DNA of 64,000 nucleotides from Candidatus Promineofilum glycogenicum (GCA_016707605.1 JADJHJ010000013.1:1-64000); one strand, 5' to 3'; numbered from the stretch's first letter, positions 7,999 through 17,544 are shown. Made by a program: numbers and translations. The notes: a model not told the origin generated them from the sequence alone.

Positions 7999-9087
7999 AT
8001 GGACGTGACGGAGCAGCTTCAAGCCTATACAGACCAGATCGTCGCCCTCGGACGGGCGACGCTGGCGCGCCAACGCCACGGCGAGTGGCTGCCCGACGAA
8101 CTGGTCGGCCCGGCCGAGGCGCTGCTGGCGCTGGAGCGCGCACTCGGCGCGCCGCCGGCCGACGAAAGCGCCGACGAGGTGGCCATCGCTCTGGCTGAGC
8201 CGGCTGCGCCCGGCGACTGGCCGCCGCCGGTTGAGGAAGCGCCGACCGACGAAGGCCCGACCGACGGAGCGCCGTTCGAGGCAGTGATAGCTGGCGAAGC
8301 GCCGGTCGAAACAGTAGTAGCCGGCGAAGCCCCGGCTGAAGCAGCGCCGGTCGAGGAGGCGTTCAGGCCGGTTACGGCCGTGCTGGACGAGCAGCCGGGG
8401 GTCGAACCCATCGCTGCCATGTCGCCCGTCGAGGCCGACAACTGGCTCAGCGCCCTGGAGAACGATCCCAGCGGGATGCTGATCCTGCCCGCGCCCGAAG
8501 CCGGCAGCGCCGCGGTTGACGAAGTTCTGGTGATCGACGTGGAGGAGGAAGCGGGCGGCCCGGCGGCCGTCGCGTCACCGTCCGACGCGCTGCCGCCGCT
8601 GGTCGTCAACTCAATAGACATGCTCGCGCCGACCAACGTCTTTGGCGATTCGGATGCATCCGCTCAGGCTGATGAGCCGGAGAGCGCGACACCCGACGAG
8701 ACGGCCGAGGCGGAAGCGCCACCGTCGCCGCCCGAACTGCGCTTCTGCACCAACTGCGGCGCGGAACTCCGGCCGGGGCGGCGCTTCTGCTTCCGTTGCG
8801 GCGCGTCGGTGGCCGAGATGCTGGCCGAGGTCTACCCCGACACCGCGCCGCCCGCCGCGCCGGCTGCGGCGTCACCGTCACCGTGGGATGCGCCGCCCCC
8901 GCCGCCCCCGCCGCTGGTATCTTCCACTGAGGAGCGGCCACCCTTTGTCAGCGACGCGCCGCGCTACGTGCCCGGCGTCCCGCCGGCTCCTGTTCCGGCG
9001 ATGGCCCTCTTCTGCAACAACTGTGGCCTGGGGCTAGACGCCGGCGTGACCGTCTGCCCCGACTGCGGCAGCCGCGACATTAGCTAA
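7999..9087 (+). CDS. Acidic protein with two C-terminal zinc ribbons
   Basis: This 362-residue protein opens with a short helical segment, then a long acidic Ala/Pro/Glu-rich region that is probably disordered. Two zinc ribbons follow: FCTNCGAELRPG...CFRCG near residue 250 and LFCNNCGLGLD...CPDCG at the C-terminus. Its start is preceded by GGGAGATAGCC. The next gene begins three bases after its stop, so translational coupling is likely. No enzyme domain is visible. A scaffold or adaptor role within the signalling block is inferred from its architecture and position. Confidence 0.7.
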   Translation: MDVTEQLQAYTDQIVALGRATLARQRHGEWLPDELVGPAEALLALERALGAPPADESADEVAIALAEPAAPGDWPPPVEEAPTDEGPTDGAPFEAVIAGEAPVETVVAGEAPAEAAPVEEAFRPVTAVLDEQPGVEPIAAMSPVEADNWLSALENDPSGMLILPAPEAGSAAVDEVLVIDVEEEAGGPAAVASPSDALPPLVVNSIDMLAPTNVFGDSDASAQADEPESATPDETAEAEAPPSPPELRFCTNCGAELRPGRRFCFRCGASVAEMLAEVYPDTAPPAAPAAASPSPWDAPPPPPPPLVSSTEERPPFVSDAPRYVPGVPPAPVPAMALFCNNCGLGLDAGVTVCPDCGSRDIS

Positions 9088-9090
9088 GCC

Positions 9091-9954
9091 GTGGCCGAGT
9101 CGCCCAGCTTGCCCACTCTGGTCGTTGACCGCGTCGCAACCCCGTCGCGATTGGCCCTGCACGCCGCCGCTCGCAGCCACCCCGGCCGCGTGCGCGACGG
9201 CAACGAGGACAGCGTCCTGTCCATCCGGCTCAGCGGATTGTTGGCCGGGGCGGCGTCGCCGGCGCTGGGGCCGGAACTGGGCTTCTTTGCCGTGGCCGAC
9301 GGCATCGGCGGCCACGACCGGGGCGAGGTCGCCAGCCGCCGCGTGCTGCAACATCTGGCGGCGGCGGTCATCGATCGCGTCTTCAAGCGCCTGGCGCTGA
9401 CCGACCGCGGTGCGGATGAGGCGTGGATGGAGCGGGCGCTACGCGAGTCCATTCTGGCTGCCAACGCCGAACTGCTGGCCCTGCAACGCGCCAACCACAG
9501 CGACATGGGCACGACGCTGACCGCCGCGCTGGTCATTGACGGCCGGGCCGTGGTAGCCAACATCGGCGACAGCCGCACCTACCTGTGGCGCGACGACGCT
9601 CTGGCGCAGGTCACCCGCGACCATTCGCTCGTCGCCACGCTGGTCGCCGCCGGGCGGCTGGAGCCGGAGGCGGTCTATACCCACGATCAGAAGGGGATGA
9701 TCTATCGCAGCGTGGGCGAGGCGGACGAGATAGCTGTGGACACCTTCGTCCTCAGCTTGCAGCCGGACGACCGGCTTTTGCTGTGCTCCGATGGCCTGTG
9801 GGAGATGGTGCGCGACGACGGGCTGGCGGCGGTGTTGCGGGCCGAGGCCGAGCCGCAGGCAGTGTGTGACCGGCTGGTGGACGACGCCAACCGCGCCGGC
9901 GGCGAGGACAACATTAGCCTGCTCGTCGTCCGGGCGGCGGCGGTGGCGTGTTAG
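9091..9954 (+). CDS. PP2C-family Ser/Thr protein phosphatase
   Basis: This 287-residue stand-alone PP2C starts at GTG. It has all the metal-coordinating motifs: GNEDS near the N-terminus, AVADGIGGHDRGEVAS, SDMGTT, NIGDSRTYLW, TRDHSLVATLV, LCSDGLWEMV and GGEDNIS. It should remove phosphate from Ser/Thr residues in a Mn/Mg-dependent reaction in the cytoplasm; no membrane segment is present. It lies three bases after the zinc-ribbon gene and just before the VWA gene, a pairing known from TerY-P-type phosphorylation triads. Substrates are unknown; the phosphoproteins read by the FHA proteins of the block are obvious candidates. Confidence 0.92.
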   Translation: MAESPSLPTLVVDRVATPSRLALHAAARSHPGRVRDGNEDSVLSIRLSGLLAGAASPALGPELGFFAVADGIGGHDRGEVASRRVLQHLAAAVIDRVFKRLALTDRGADEAWMERALRESILAANAELLALQRANHSDMGTTLTAALVIDGRAVVANIGDSRTYLWRDDALAQVTRDHSLVATLVAAGRLEPEAVYTHDQKGMIYRSVGEADEIAVDTFVLSLQPDDRLLLCSDGLWEMVRDDGLAAVLRAEAEPQAVCDRLVDDANRAGGEDNISLLVVRAAAVAC

Positions 9955-9981
9955 GATGAAAGCGCCGGCGACCAGGCGCGC

Positions 9982-9987
9982 TATAAT
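9982..9987 (+). promoter_or_regulatory. Possible internal promoter (-10 TATAAT) before the VWA gene
   Basis: A perfect TATAAT lies 20 bases upstream of the ATG at 10008. No good -35 hexamer stands at the right distance, so this is only a candidate internal promoter in the signalling block. Confidence 0.35.
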
Positions 9988-10007
9988 AGCGGCAGCGAGG
10001 TGCGAAC

Positions 10008-11249
10008 ATGACGGGTGAAGTGATCATCAAACCCGCGCTCAACCGGCCGCGGTTTCCGACGCTGGAGAGCGAGCAAGCGGCCTATCTCTACCTGGAGGCC
10101 CAGCCGGTGGCCGGCGTCGCGGCCGTCCAGGCTCCGCTCAACCTGGCGCTGGTGCTCGACCGCAGCGGCTCGATGGCCGGGCAGAAGATCCGCGATCTGC
10201 GCCAGGCGGCCCGCCTGACGCTCGACCGGCTTGGCCCGGATGATCTGGTGTCGCTCGTCCTGTTCGATGACAATGTCGACGTGCTGGCCGCGGCCCGTCC
10301 GGCGGCCGACCGCGCCGCGCTGCTGGCCCAGATCGAGCGCATTGACGAGCGCGGCGGCACACAGATGTCGCTGGGCTTGCAGGCCGGCCTGGCCCAGTTG
10401 CGCGCCGGGCTAGGCCCCGACCGCGTTAGCCGGCTCGTCCTGCTGACCGACGGCGAGACGTGGGACGACGAAGATCGCTGCCGCGAACTGGCCCAGCAAG
10501 CGGCGGCGCTGGGCGCGCCCATTACCGCCCTGGGGCTGGGCGATGAGTGGAATCAGGCTCTATTGACCGATTTGGCCGATCTCTCCGGCGGCAACTGGGA
10601 GTTCATCGACACGCCCGACCGCATCGTGGCCGCCTTCCAGCAGGTCGTCGTCACCATGCAGCGCACCGTCGTCACCAACGCCACGCTCATCTTGCGCCTG
10701 GTGCGCGACGTGCAGCCGCGCGGCGTGTGGCGCGTCCGGCCGCTCATCGACCGCCTGTCGGCCCGCGCCGTCGGCGAGCGCGACGTGCAGGTGGCGTTGG
10801 GCGACTTGCAGAGCGAGGGGCAGAGCGTGCTGATCGAGCTGTCTTTGCCGCCGCGCGCGCCGGGCGATTACCGCCTGGCGCAGGCTGAGGTAAACTACGA
10901 CGTACCCGGCGGCGGCGCGGGGCTGAAGGCGACGGCCGACATTATCGTCACCTTCACCGCCGACGCCGCGACGGCGGTCAACGGCGCAGTGATGAACACC
11001 GTCGAGCGGGTGACGGCCTTCAAGCTGATGACCCGCGCCCTGGACGAGCGCGAGGCGGCCGACGCCGGTCAGCGCACACAGCGCCTGCGGGCGGCGGCGA
11101 CACGCCTGCTGGACGCCGGCGAGATACAACTGGCGCAGGAAGCGCAGGCCGCCGCGGCGCAGATCGACGCCGGGCAGACGCTTTCGCCCCACGCCACCAA
11201 ACGACTGGTCTCCGCCACGCGGAAGCTGGACATGAGCGACCTGGGTTGA
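10008..11249 (+). CDS. VWA-domain protein (TerY/vault-type)
   Basis: This 413-residue cytoplasmic protein has a von Willebrand factor A domain at about residues 40-220. Its MIDAS motif is complete: DRSGS, the Thr of GGTQMS, and LTDGE. The C-terminal half (about 220-410) is a beta-rich then helical region of the sort found after VWA in bacterial chloride-channel-like and TerY-like proteins. VWA domains bind protein partners through a divalent metal ion. Its place between an active PP2C and a zinc-ribbon/FHA protein fits a phospho-signalling module. The ribosome site is weak (agcgagg). Confidence 0.85.
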   Translation: MTGEVIIKPALNRPRFPTLESEQAAYLYLEAQPVAGVAAVQAPLNLALVLDRSGSMAGQKIRDLRQAARLTLDRLGPDDLVSLVLFDDNVDVLAAARPAADRAALLAQIERIDERGGTQMSLGLQAGLAQLRAGLGPDRVSRLVLLTDGETWDDEDRCRELAQQAAALGAPITALGLGDEWNQALLTDLADLSGGNWEFIDTPDRIVAAFQQVVVTMQRTVVTNATLILRLVRDVQPRGVWRVRPLIDRLSARAVGERDVQVALGDLQSEGQSVLIELSLPPRAPGDYRLAQAEVNYDVPGGGAGLKATADIIVTFTADAATAVNGAVMNTVERVTAFKLMTRALDEREAADAGQRTQRLRAAATRLLDAGEIQLAQEAQAAAAQIDAGQTLSPHATKRLVSATRKLDMSDLG

Positions 11250-11298
11250 CCGGGTGAACCGCAACCCATAGGCGCTGAGAACCGATAGGAGGAACGAG

Positions 11299-12282
11299 AT
11301 GAACACGATCAACTGCCCGAATTGCGGCGCGGAGGCTCCGGTTGGGTCGGCTTTCTGCGATAGCTGCGGCAACTCGCTGGCCGGTGTGGCCGCGCGGCCC
11401 GGGTCGGGCGCCGGCTTTGGCAGCCCGGCCGGTGGTTTTGGCAGCGGCCCCGCCGGCGGTTTTGGCGGCCAGCAGCGTTGCCCCGGCTGCGGTGAGAGCG
11501 TCATGCCCGGCGAGGCATTCTGCGGCAATTGCGGCACGCCGCTGAGCACGTCCGCGCCCACGGCGTTCGTGCCGCCGCCGCCGGTGTCATCGGCGCCGAG
11601 TTGGTCGCCGCCGCCCCCGCCGCCCGCGCCCAGTTGGCCATCGTCGCCGCCCGCACCGCCGCCGTCGCCCAGTTGGCCGTCGTCGCCATCCGCGCCCGCG
11701 GACAGTCGGCCGTCATCGCCGCCCGCGCCGCAAAGCTGGGGCGCGCCGCCCGCTCCACAACCGGCCGGCAGCCTGTGCCCCAACTGCAGCTCGCCCATCC
11801 AGCCGTCGGACGTGTTCTGCGACAACTGCGGCCACGCGCTGGCCCCCGCTCCCGGCTTCCCCTCCGAGCCGCAGATCCCGGTGAAGTTCGAGAGCGATCC
11901 GCACCTGCCCATGCCCATGACCCCACCGGAGCCGCCCGCGCCGGTCATCCCCGTGCTCAGCCCGCGGCTGGTGGTGCAGGCGTCCGGGGCGACGCTCAAC
12001 CTGACGCCGGGCAAGAACGAGTATCTGATCGGCCGCGAAGACCCGGTCAGCGGCAGCTTCCCCGACGTGGACCTCGTCCCCTATGGCGGCGAGGAGGGCG
12101 GGGTGTCGCGCCGCCACGCGCAGATTTTGCGCCGCGGCGGGCAGTTTAGCATCGAGGACTTGAACTCGGTCAACTACACCTTCGTCAACCGCCAGAAGGT
12201 GGCCCCCGGCACGCCCCATCCGTTGCAAGATGGCGACGAGGTTCGCCTGGGACGGGTCGTCTTGCAGTTCAAGACGAATTAG
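11299..12282 (+). CDS. Triple zinc-ribbon FHA-domain protein
   Basis: The 327-residue protein carries three zinc ribbons, CPNCGAEAPVG...CDSCG, CPGCGESVMPG...CGNCG and CPNCSSPIQPS...CDNCG. The first and second are joined by a Gly-rich linker and the second and third by a long Pro/Ser-rich linker. The C-terminal about 90 residues form an FHA domain with YLIGRED, SRRHAQI and NRQKV features. It has no membrane segment. It is likely a soluble phosphothreonine-reading adaptor. A strong AGGAGG ribosome site precedes the ATG. Confidence 0.85.
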   Translation: MNTINCPNCGAEAPVGSAFCDSCGNSLAGVAARPGSGAGFGSPAGGFGSGPAGGFGGQQRCPGCGESVMPGEAFCGNCGTPLSTSAPTAFVPPPPVSSAPSWSPPPPPPAPSWPSSPPAPPPSPSWPSSPSAPADSRPSSPPAPQSWGAPPAPQPAGSLCPNCSSPIQPSDVFCDNCGHALAPAPGFPSEPQIPVKFESDPHLPMPMTPPEPPAPVIPVLSPRLVVQASGATLNLTPGKNEYLIGREDPVSGSFPDVDLVPYGGEEGGVSRRHAQILRRGGQFSIEDLNSVNYTFVNRQKVAPGTPHPLQDGDEVRLGRVVLQFKTN

Positions 12283-12315
12283 CGGCGCAGGCGCGGGCGC
12301 GCCCAGACGAGACGC

Positions 12316-13455
12316 ATGACACGGGACGCGGACCCAGGGCGCGCGACGCCGGAGCCTGTCCTCTGCCCCAACGGCCACCCCAACCGGCCGGGCACGCGCA
12401 TCTGCGCCGTCTGTCGGGCGCTCATCCCGCCGGCGGTGGCCGCGCCGCCCAGCCCGCCGGCCGCCGCGCCCGCCGCCGGCCGGCCTGTTGCAACGGGGGG
12501 CGACGCGCGGCTGCTGGCGCTGTTGCTGCTGCTGTTGGCCCTGACAGCGGCGACGATTGTGCTGGCCTTCCTCTTCTTCTACCCCATTCGCCACGGGCCG
12601 GACTATCTGGCGACGGCGGCGGTGGTGACGTTGCCCGCCGGCGAATCGGGCGTGGTCGCCCTGGCCACGGCCACACAGTTGCCGACGGCCACGGCCGCGC
12701 CGCCCTCGCCCACGCCGCCCGCCGCGGCGACGGCCGACCCTGACGCCCCGCCCACGCCCGTAGCGACGATTACCCCGCTTTCGACCATCGTCGGCGTCGT
12801 ACTGACGCCCACGTTAGCTGCGACGACCGAGGGGACGCTGGTATCCGGCCCCAACCTGATCCAGAACGGCGATTTCAGTCAGGACTGGGTCAACGGCTGG
12901 GAGCGCATCGCCGACGGCCTGAACGGCGCGCAAGTCGTCGAGGTGCGCCAATCGAGCGGCGACCCGCCCCGGCCGCTGCTGGTCATGAGTAAAACGGGCG
13001 CGGGCGCGCTGCGCGTCGTCCAGCACGTCGTGCTGACCGGCCCGGCGGCCGACCTGGTCTTCCGCGGCCAACTGCGGCTGGCCGGCGCGCCGCCCGCGGC
13101 CGGCAACGAGGGACGGGCGGCGCTGCTGCTGCTCTATGAGAACGAGGCGGGCGAGACGTTGGGCGCGTCGGTCTGGCTCGACGGCAGCGCGACCGCGTCG
13201 AGCCTATGGGGCAGCCACTTGCCGCCCTTCGGGCCTACGACCGCGCCGCGCATCCAGGCCGCCGGGTGGCAGACGGTCGAGATCGCCCTGGCGCGGGAGT
13301 TCGTTGACCGGCTGCCGGCCATTGACCCGGCCGCCGTGCGGCGCGTGACCATCGTCCTGGCGCTGGCCGGCAGCGACGGCTGCCCGCCCGACGCCTGCGC
13401 CGCCGAACTGGGGGCCGCGGCCCTGTCGCTGACGGCCGGCGGTTCGGCCCCGTGA
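12316..13455 (+). CDS. Zinc-ribbon, single-pass membrane protein with C-terminal beta-sandwich
   Basis: This 379-residue protein has a zinc-ribbon-like motif at 17-38 (LCPNGHPN...CAVC), one transmembrane helix at about 59-90, a Pro/Thr-rich linker, and an external domain from about 175. That domain opens with NLIQNGDFSQDWVNGWE, a start typical of carbohydrate-binding-module (galactose-binding-like) beta-sandwiches. The topology puts the zinc ribbon inside and the sandwich outside. Its stop overlaps the GTG start of the next gene, so the two are probably coupled. The ligand is unknown. Confidence 0.72.
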   Translation: MTRDADPGRATPEPVLCPNGHPNRPGTRICAVCRALIPPAVAAPPSPPAAAPAAGRPVATGGDARLLALLLLLLALTAATIVLAFLFFYPIRHGPDYLATAAVVTLPAGESGVVALATATQLPTATAAPPSPTPPAAATADPDAPPTPVATITPLSTIVGVVLTPTLAATTEGTLVSGPNLIQNGDFSQDWVNGWERIADGLNGAQVVEVRQSSGDPPRPLLVMSKTGAGALRVVQHVVLTGPAADLVFRGQLRLAGAPPAAGNEGRAALLLLYENEAGETLGASVWLDGSATASSLWGSHLPPFGPTTAPRIQAAGWQTVEIALAREFVDRLPAIDPAAVRRVTIVLALAGSDGCPPDACAAELGAAALSLTAGGSAP

Positions 13456-14333
13456 ACGGCGCGGGCGGCCCCGGCTTCTGCCATCTGTGCGGCCGGCCGC
13501 TGAGCGACCGGGCGCGCCGCTTTCACCATCCTGCCTGGCCCGCACAGCAGCAGTTGCGCGTCTGTGAGGTCTGCCTGGCCGAGAAGCCGCGCTGCCCCGT
13601 TTGCCACATGCCGGGCAACGCCGCCGGGGCCTGCGCCACCTGTCGCGCCGTTGGCCCCCTCTGCGCCGGCTGCGGCCGTAAGATTAGCCGTCGCGCCGTC
13701 CACTTCGGCCAGAGCGGCCCTTATTGCGCCGAGTGCGCTGCCGGGCCGCGCTGCCACAGTTGCGGCCTGCCCGTCGGCCGCGACCGGACGGGCGCGAACG
13801 GCCGGCCCTCGTGCGCTGCCTGCGCGGCCACGGCCGTCGTTGCCGCCGACGAGGCCACGCGCATCTATCGCGCCGCCGAGCGGGTCATCCATGACGAGTT
13901 GGGTCTGTCGCTCAACGTGCCCACGTCATTAACCCTGGTCGAGCCGGACGAGTTGGACGCCGTCCTGCGCGACATGGGCGAAGACCCGACCAGCGGCGGC
14001 GAGACGCTGGGCGTCTACACCCGGCGCGGGCGGCGGCGCGGCATCTACGCCGTGGCCGGGCTGCCGCGCCTGCTGCTGCTCCAGGTGGCGGCCCACGAGT
14101 TGGCCCACGCCTGGCAGATGGAGAGCGCGCCACTGCTGCGCGACCCGGTGCTGCGCGAGGGGTTCGCCGAGTGGGTCGCCTACCGTGTGCTGCTGGCCCT
14201 GGGCGAGGGGGAGGCGGCCGAGCGGATGCTGGCCCGCGAAGACACCTACGGCCAGGGCGTGCGCCGGCTGCTGGAGATTGAGCGGCAGGTGGGGGTGCAG
14301 GGGGTGATCGAGTGGTGCCGGCGGGCGCGCTGA
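13452..14333 (+). CDS. LIM/zinc-finger DA1-like metallopeptidase
   Basis: The first half of this 293-residue protein is a series of CxxC pairs (CHLCGRPLSD, CEVCLAEK, CPVCHMPG, CATCRAVG, CAGCGRKIS, CHSCGLPVG) that read as several LIM-like or treble-clef zinc fingers. The second half is a DA1-like peptidase domain with AAHELAHAWQ (HExxH at residue 215) and the downstream EGFAEW glutamate about 22 residues later. In plants DA1 is a ubiquitin-activated protease with the same LIM-peptidase order; bacterial relatives are known but uncharacterised. GTG start, overlapping the previous stop by three bases. Whether it cleaves partners in the signalling block is an open inference. Confidence 0.82.
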   Translation: MNGAGGPGFCHLCGRPLSDRARRFHHPAWPAQQQLRVCEVCLAEKPRCPVCHMPGNAAGACATCRAVGPLCAGCGRKISRRAVHFGQSGPYCAECAAGPRCHSCGLPVGRDRTGANGRPSCAACAATAVVAADEATRIYRAAERVIHDELGLSLNVPTSLTLVEPDELDAVLRDMGEDPTSGGETLGVYTRRGRRRGIYAVAGLPRLLLLQVAAHELAHAWQMESAPLLRDPVLREGFAEWVAYRVLLALGEGEAAERMLAREDTYGQGVRRLLEIERQVGVQGVIEWCRRAR

Positions 14334-14409
14334 GGGCATTCCCCTATTGACGGCTATGTTAAAATAGAAGCCAGGTGTCTGTCTGTTTGGGAAGGCCAGG
14401 AGGTGCGCG

Positions 14410-17400
14410 ATGGCCTTGCACGTGGCTTCAGTCGCTCCCGTGCAGCGGCCGGCCGAGGGAAGGGATCGGCGGCCGGTGTTGGATCGCGACGTGCGGATTA
14501 GCCTTGACGGTGACAATCTAGGTCAGATTGCCGTTGGTAACTACCTTAAACAGGTGGGGTCGGTTCACGGCGACTACATCTTCGTCAACATTGCCGCCCC
14601 CATTCCCGCCCCCACGCCCCGCGCTCGCCCCGTCGAGCGACGCGGGCCTGATTTCCCCGGCTTGCTCGGCCGGCATGAGGAGCTACGCGCTGCCCGCGAG
14701 GCGGCGCGCGCTACCCGGCCGGTCGAACTCTATGCGCCGCCGGGCATGGGCAAAAGCGCCCTGCTGCGCCACATGGCCTTCCGGCTGCCCGCGCCGGCCG
14801 ATGGCGTGGTGTGGCTGTCGGCCGCCGACCGCCCCTACGCTGACCTGCTGGAGAAGCTATTCGACGCCTTCTACCAGACGCCCCGGCCGGCCAAGCTGCA
14901 CCCCAACGATCTGCTCCATCATCTGAGCGAGGTCAACGCGCTGCTGCTGATCGATGACGTTGGCCTGAGCCGGGACGAGGTGGGGGCGCTGCTGGGCGCG
15001 TTGCCGCGGGCCACGCTGGTGCTGGCGGGCAACGACCGCCGTCTGGGGGACGAAGGACGCTCGATTGCTCTGGCCGGTCTGGCGCCCGACGAAGGCGTGG
15101 AACTATTCGCCCGGCAGATCGGCCGGCCCTTGCGCTTGGACGAAGAGATGGAGGCGCGTCGCCTGTGTGTTGCCCTGCAGGGCAATCCGCCGGCCATCAT
15201 CCAGAGCGCGGCGCTGACGGCAAAGGAGCGTCGCCAGAGGCTAGGCGCGCTACTGGCGGTGGGCGGGCCGGCGCAGGTAGCCTCGGCCGCGCTGGCCGGC
15301 CTGGCTGTCCCGGAGCGCCAGATCGTCGCCGTGCTGGCCGCGCTCGACGGCGCGCCAACGCAGCCGGAGCATCTGGCGGCCGTCGTGCGCCCGGATGATG
15401 CCGCGCCGGGCTTGCGACGGTTGGTCGAGCGCGGCCTAATCGAACAGACGCCGGACAACGGCTATCGCCTGGCGGGTGGCGTCGTGCCGCTCCTGGCGGG
15501 ACAAGACCTGGCCGCCTGGCGCGACTGGTTAATTGACCACTACGCCCGGTGGGCCACCTTCCAGAAACGCGCCAACCCGGCGCTGCTGCTGCGCGACACA
15601 GACGCCATCCGCGTGCTCATTCGCCGGGCGGCGGCGGCCGGGCGACATCGCGACGTCATCCGGCTGACGCGGGCGATTGAGGCGTCATTGACCCTTGACC
15701 GGCAGTGGCGCGTCTGGAGCGAGATCGTAGAGTTGGCCCGCGGCGCGGCTGTGGCCGCCGGGCTGCCGGCGGCCGAGGCCTGGGCGCTGCACCAGCAGGG
15801 CACGCGCGCCCTGCTGGAAGGCCGAACGGACGAGGCGCGGGCCGCGCTACAGCGGGCGCTGGAGCTGCGCCGGGCGCAGGGCGACCGGCTGGGGGCGGAG
15901 TTGACGCGCTACCACCTGGCGCACTTGCTGCCAGTCCCAGCGCTGCCCACGCCGTCGAATGGCTCGGCCGGGCTAGTTGCCGGGGCGGGGTTGGGCAGTG
16001 GCGCAAAGGGCATCCTGGCTGTGCTGGGCTTGCTGTTGCTGCTCAGTCTGGGGCTGCTGGGCCGGTGGCAACAGGGCAACGCGGCCGAGCTACGGCCGCC
16101 GCCTGTGGCCGCCAAGGTGGGTGAAGCGGCCGTGCAGGATATACCCACGCTCGCGCCTGCGCCACTGCCGACGGCCACGCCATCGCCCATGCCGTCACCC
16201 ACGGCCACATTGCTACCGACCTTGCTACCGACCTTGCCGCCGCCAACGCTACCCCCACCGACGTTGCCGCCGCCGACCGTGTTCTTCAACAACCCGCCGC
16301 AGGTGCGCATCGTCAGTCCCGTCGCCGGCCAGCGTTTTCGCACCGATGGGTTGATCCGCTTCACCGCGGCGGCGACCGATCTGGAAGATGGGCCGGTGGA
16401 CGGAACCATTGTCTGGGTCTCCAGCCTCGATGGGACACTGTCGGCCGGCGCGGATTTCTCACGCACCCTCAGCCCGGGGCTACACTACATTACCGCCCGG
16501 GCGGCCGACCGTCTGGGGCTTGGCGGCGAGGCGACGATCACGATTGACGTCGATCCCCTGCCCGACCTGTCGCCGATCCTGACCATTGAACAGCCGCCGG
16601 GCGGGAGCGCGACCACCACCGCCGGCACGCCCGTCCTGTTTCGCGCCGTGGTCAACGACCAGCCGGACGGCGACATCAGCGACCGCGTCATCTGGCGGTC
16701 GGAGCAGGCGGGCGTGCTGGGCGAAGGGCGGGAGATCAGCCACGCCTTTGCCGAAGGCACCTACCGTATCATCGCGTCGGTGACCGACGCCGGCGGCCAC
16801 ACGATTGAGCAACCGATCCCGGTGGTGGTCAAGCCTGCCGATCTGCCGCCGCAGGTCATGATCGTCCAGCCCACGGAGCGCGGGCCGTTCGACGTCGGCG
16901 CGCCGGTCGTGGTTGTCGGTCAGGCGAACGACGTGGAAGATGGCGATCTGACAGCGCAAATCCAGTGGTTCGGGGACGACGGCGAACCGGCGGGCCGGGG
17001 CGGGTCTTTTCCGTTGAACCTATTGCCTGGCTCCCACACTCTGAAGGCGGTGGTGACGGATTCGGGTGGCAACGAAAAAAGCGCCACGGTCACTTTTGTG
17101 GTGCCGGCCGGGCCGGACCTGCGGATCACGTTGGCCCTACGGGGTAACGCGCAGAACCTGGGCCAATACTTCTCGATTCCCGTCCTGATCACCGTGACCA
17201 ACCAGGGTGACATGCCGGCTCAGCCCTTCTATGTTGTGGCTGAGCACACCATCAATGGGTTCACGAGCAGGATGGATCCCCTATTCACCGACGCACCACT
17301 GGCCGCCGGGAAGTCCATTGCGTATGAAAGAGAGGTGATTGTCTACGGGGAGTCCGGTCAGACAATGGGCCTCTCTGTCGCGGCCGATAGTTGTCTCAAC

Positions 17401-17499
17401 GGCCAGTTTGCCCTGCCGTCGTGCGTAGTGCTCGAGTCGAACGAGAACAATAACAGTTCGCCGTTGATCTACGTAACCCTGCCGGCGCCCGTGAACTGA
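14410..17499 (+). CDS. Membrane STAND-like NTPase with extracellular Ig-like and CARDB-like domains
   Basis: This 1029-residue protein starts at an ATG behind AGGAGG. Residues 18-62 hold a short beta-rich effector-associated-like segment (SLDGDNLGQIAVGNYL). A P-loop NTPase follows with Walker A PPGMGKSA near 110 and Walker B LLLIDDV near 178. A winged-helix-like segment lies at about 290-390 and a TPR-like stretch at 455-505. One transmembrane helix at 532-554 leads to a Pro/Thr stalk, three Ig/PKD-like repeats (about 626-714, 721-807, 813-897) and a final CARDB-like domain (901-1027) starting PDLRITLALRGN. The order places the STAND switch in the cytoplasm and a binding ectodomain outside. 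The ligand and output are unknown. Confidence 0.8.
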   Translation: MALHVASVAPVQRPAEGRDRRPVLDRDVRISLDGDNLGQIAVGNYLKQVGSVHGDYIFVNIAAPIPAPTPRARPVERRGPDFPGLLGRHEELRAAREAARATRPVELYAPPGMGKSALLRHMAFRLPAPADGVVWLSAADRPYADLLEKLFDAFYQTPRPAKLHPNDLLHHLSEVNALLLIDDVGLSRDEVGALLGALPRATLVLAGNDRRLGDEGRSIALAGLAPDEGVELFARQIGRPLRLDEEMEARRLCVALQGNPPAIIQSAALTAKERRQRLGALLAVGGPAQVASAALAGLAVPERQIVAVLAALDGAPTQPEHLAAVVRPDDAAPGLRRLVERGLIEQTPDNGYRLAGGVVPLLAGQDLAAWRDWLIDHYARWATFQKRANPALLLRDTDAIRVLIRRAAAAGRHRDVIRLTRAIEASLTLDRQWRVWSEIVELARGAAVAAGLPAAEAWALHQQGTRALLEGRTDEARAALQRALELRRAQGDRLGAELTRYHLAHLLPVPALPTPSNGSAGLVAGAGLGSGAKGILAVLGLLLLLSLGLLGRWQQGNAAELRPPPVAAKVGEAAVQDIPTLAPAPLPTATPSPMPSPTATLLPTLLPTLPPPTLPPPTLPPPTVFFNNPPQVRIVSPVAGQRFRTDGLIRFTAAATDLEDGPVDGTIVWVSSLDGTLSAGADFSRTLSPGLHYITARAADRLGLGGEATITIDVDPLPDLSPILTIEQPPGGSATTTAGTPVLFRAVVNDQPDGDISDRVIWRSEQAGVLGEGREISHAFAEGTYRIIASVTDAGGHTIEQPIPVVVKPADLPPQVMIVQPTERGPFDVGAPVVVVGQANDVEDGDLTAQIQWFGDDGEPAGRGGSFPLNLLPGSHTLKAVVTDSGGNEKSATVTFVVPAGPDLRITLALRGNAQNLGQYFSIPVLITVTNQGDMPAQPFYVVAEHTINGFTSRMDPLFTDAPLAAGKSIAYEREVIVYGESGQTMGLSVAADSCLNGQFALPSCVVLESNENNNSSPLIYVTLPAPVN

Positions 17500-17544
17500 T
17501 GGAGCGCCCTTTTGCCTGGCCGCCAATTGGGCTAACATAGGGGT

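Noticed and set aside
10560..12014. 484-codon minus-strand frame opposite the VWA and FHA genes
   Set aside because: Gly-rich antisense frame over two well-supported plus-strand genes.
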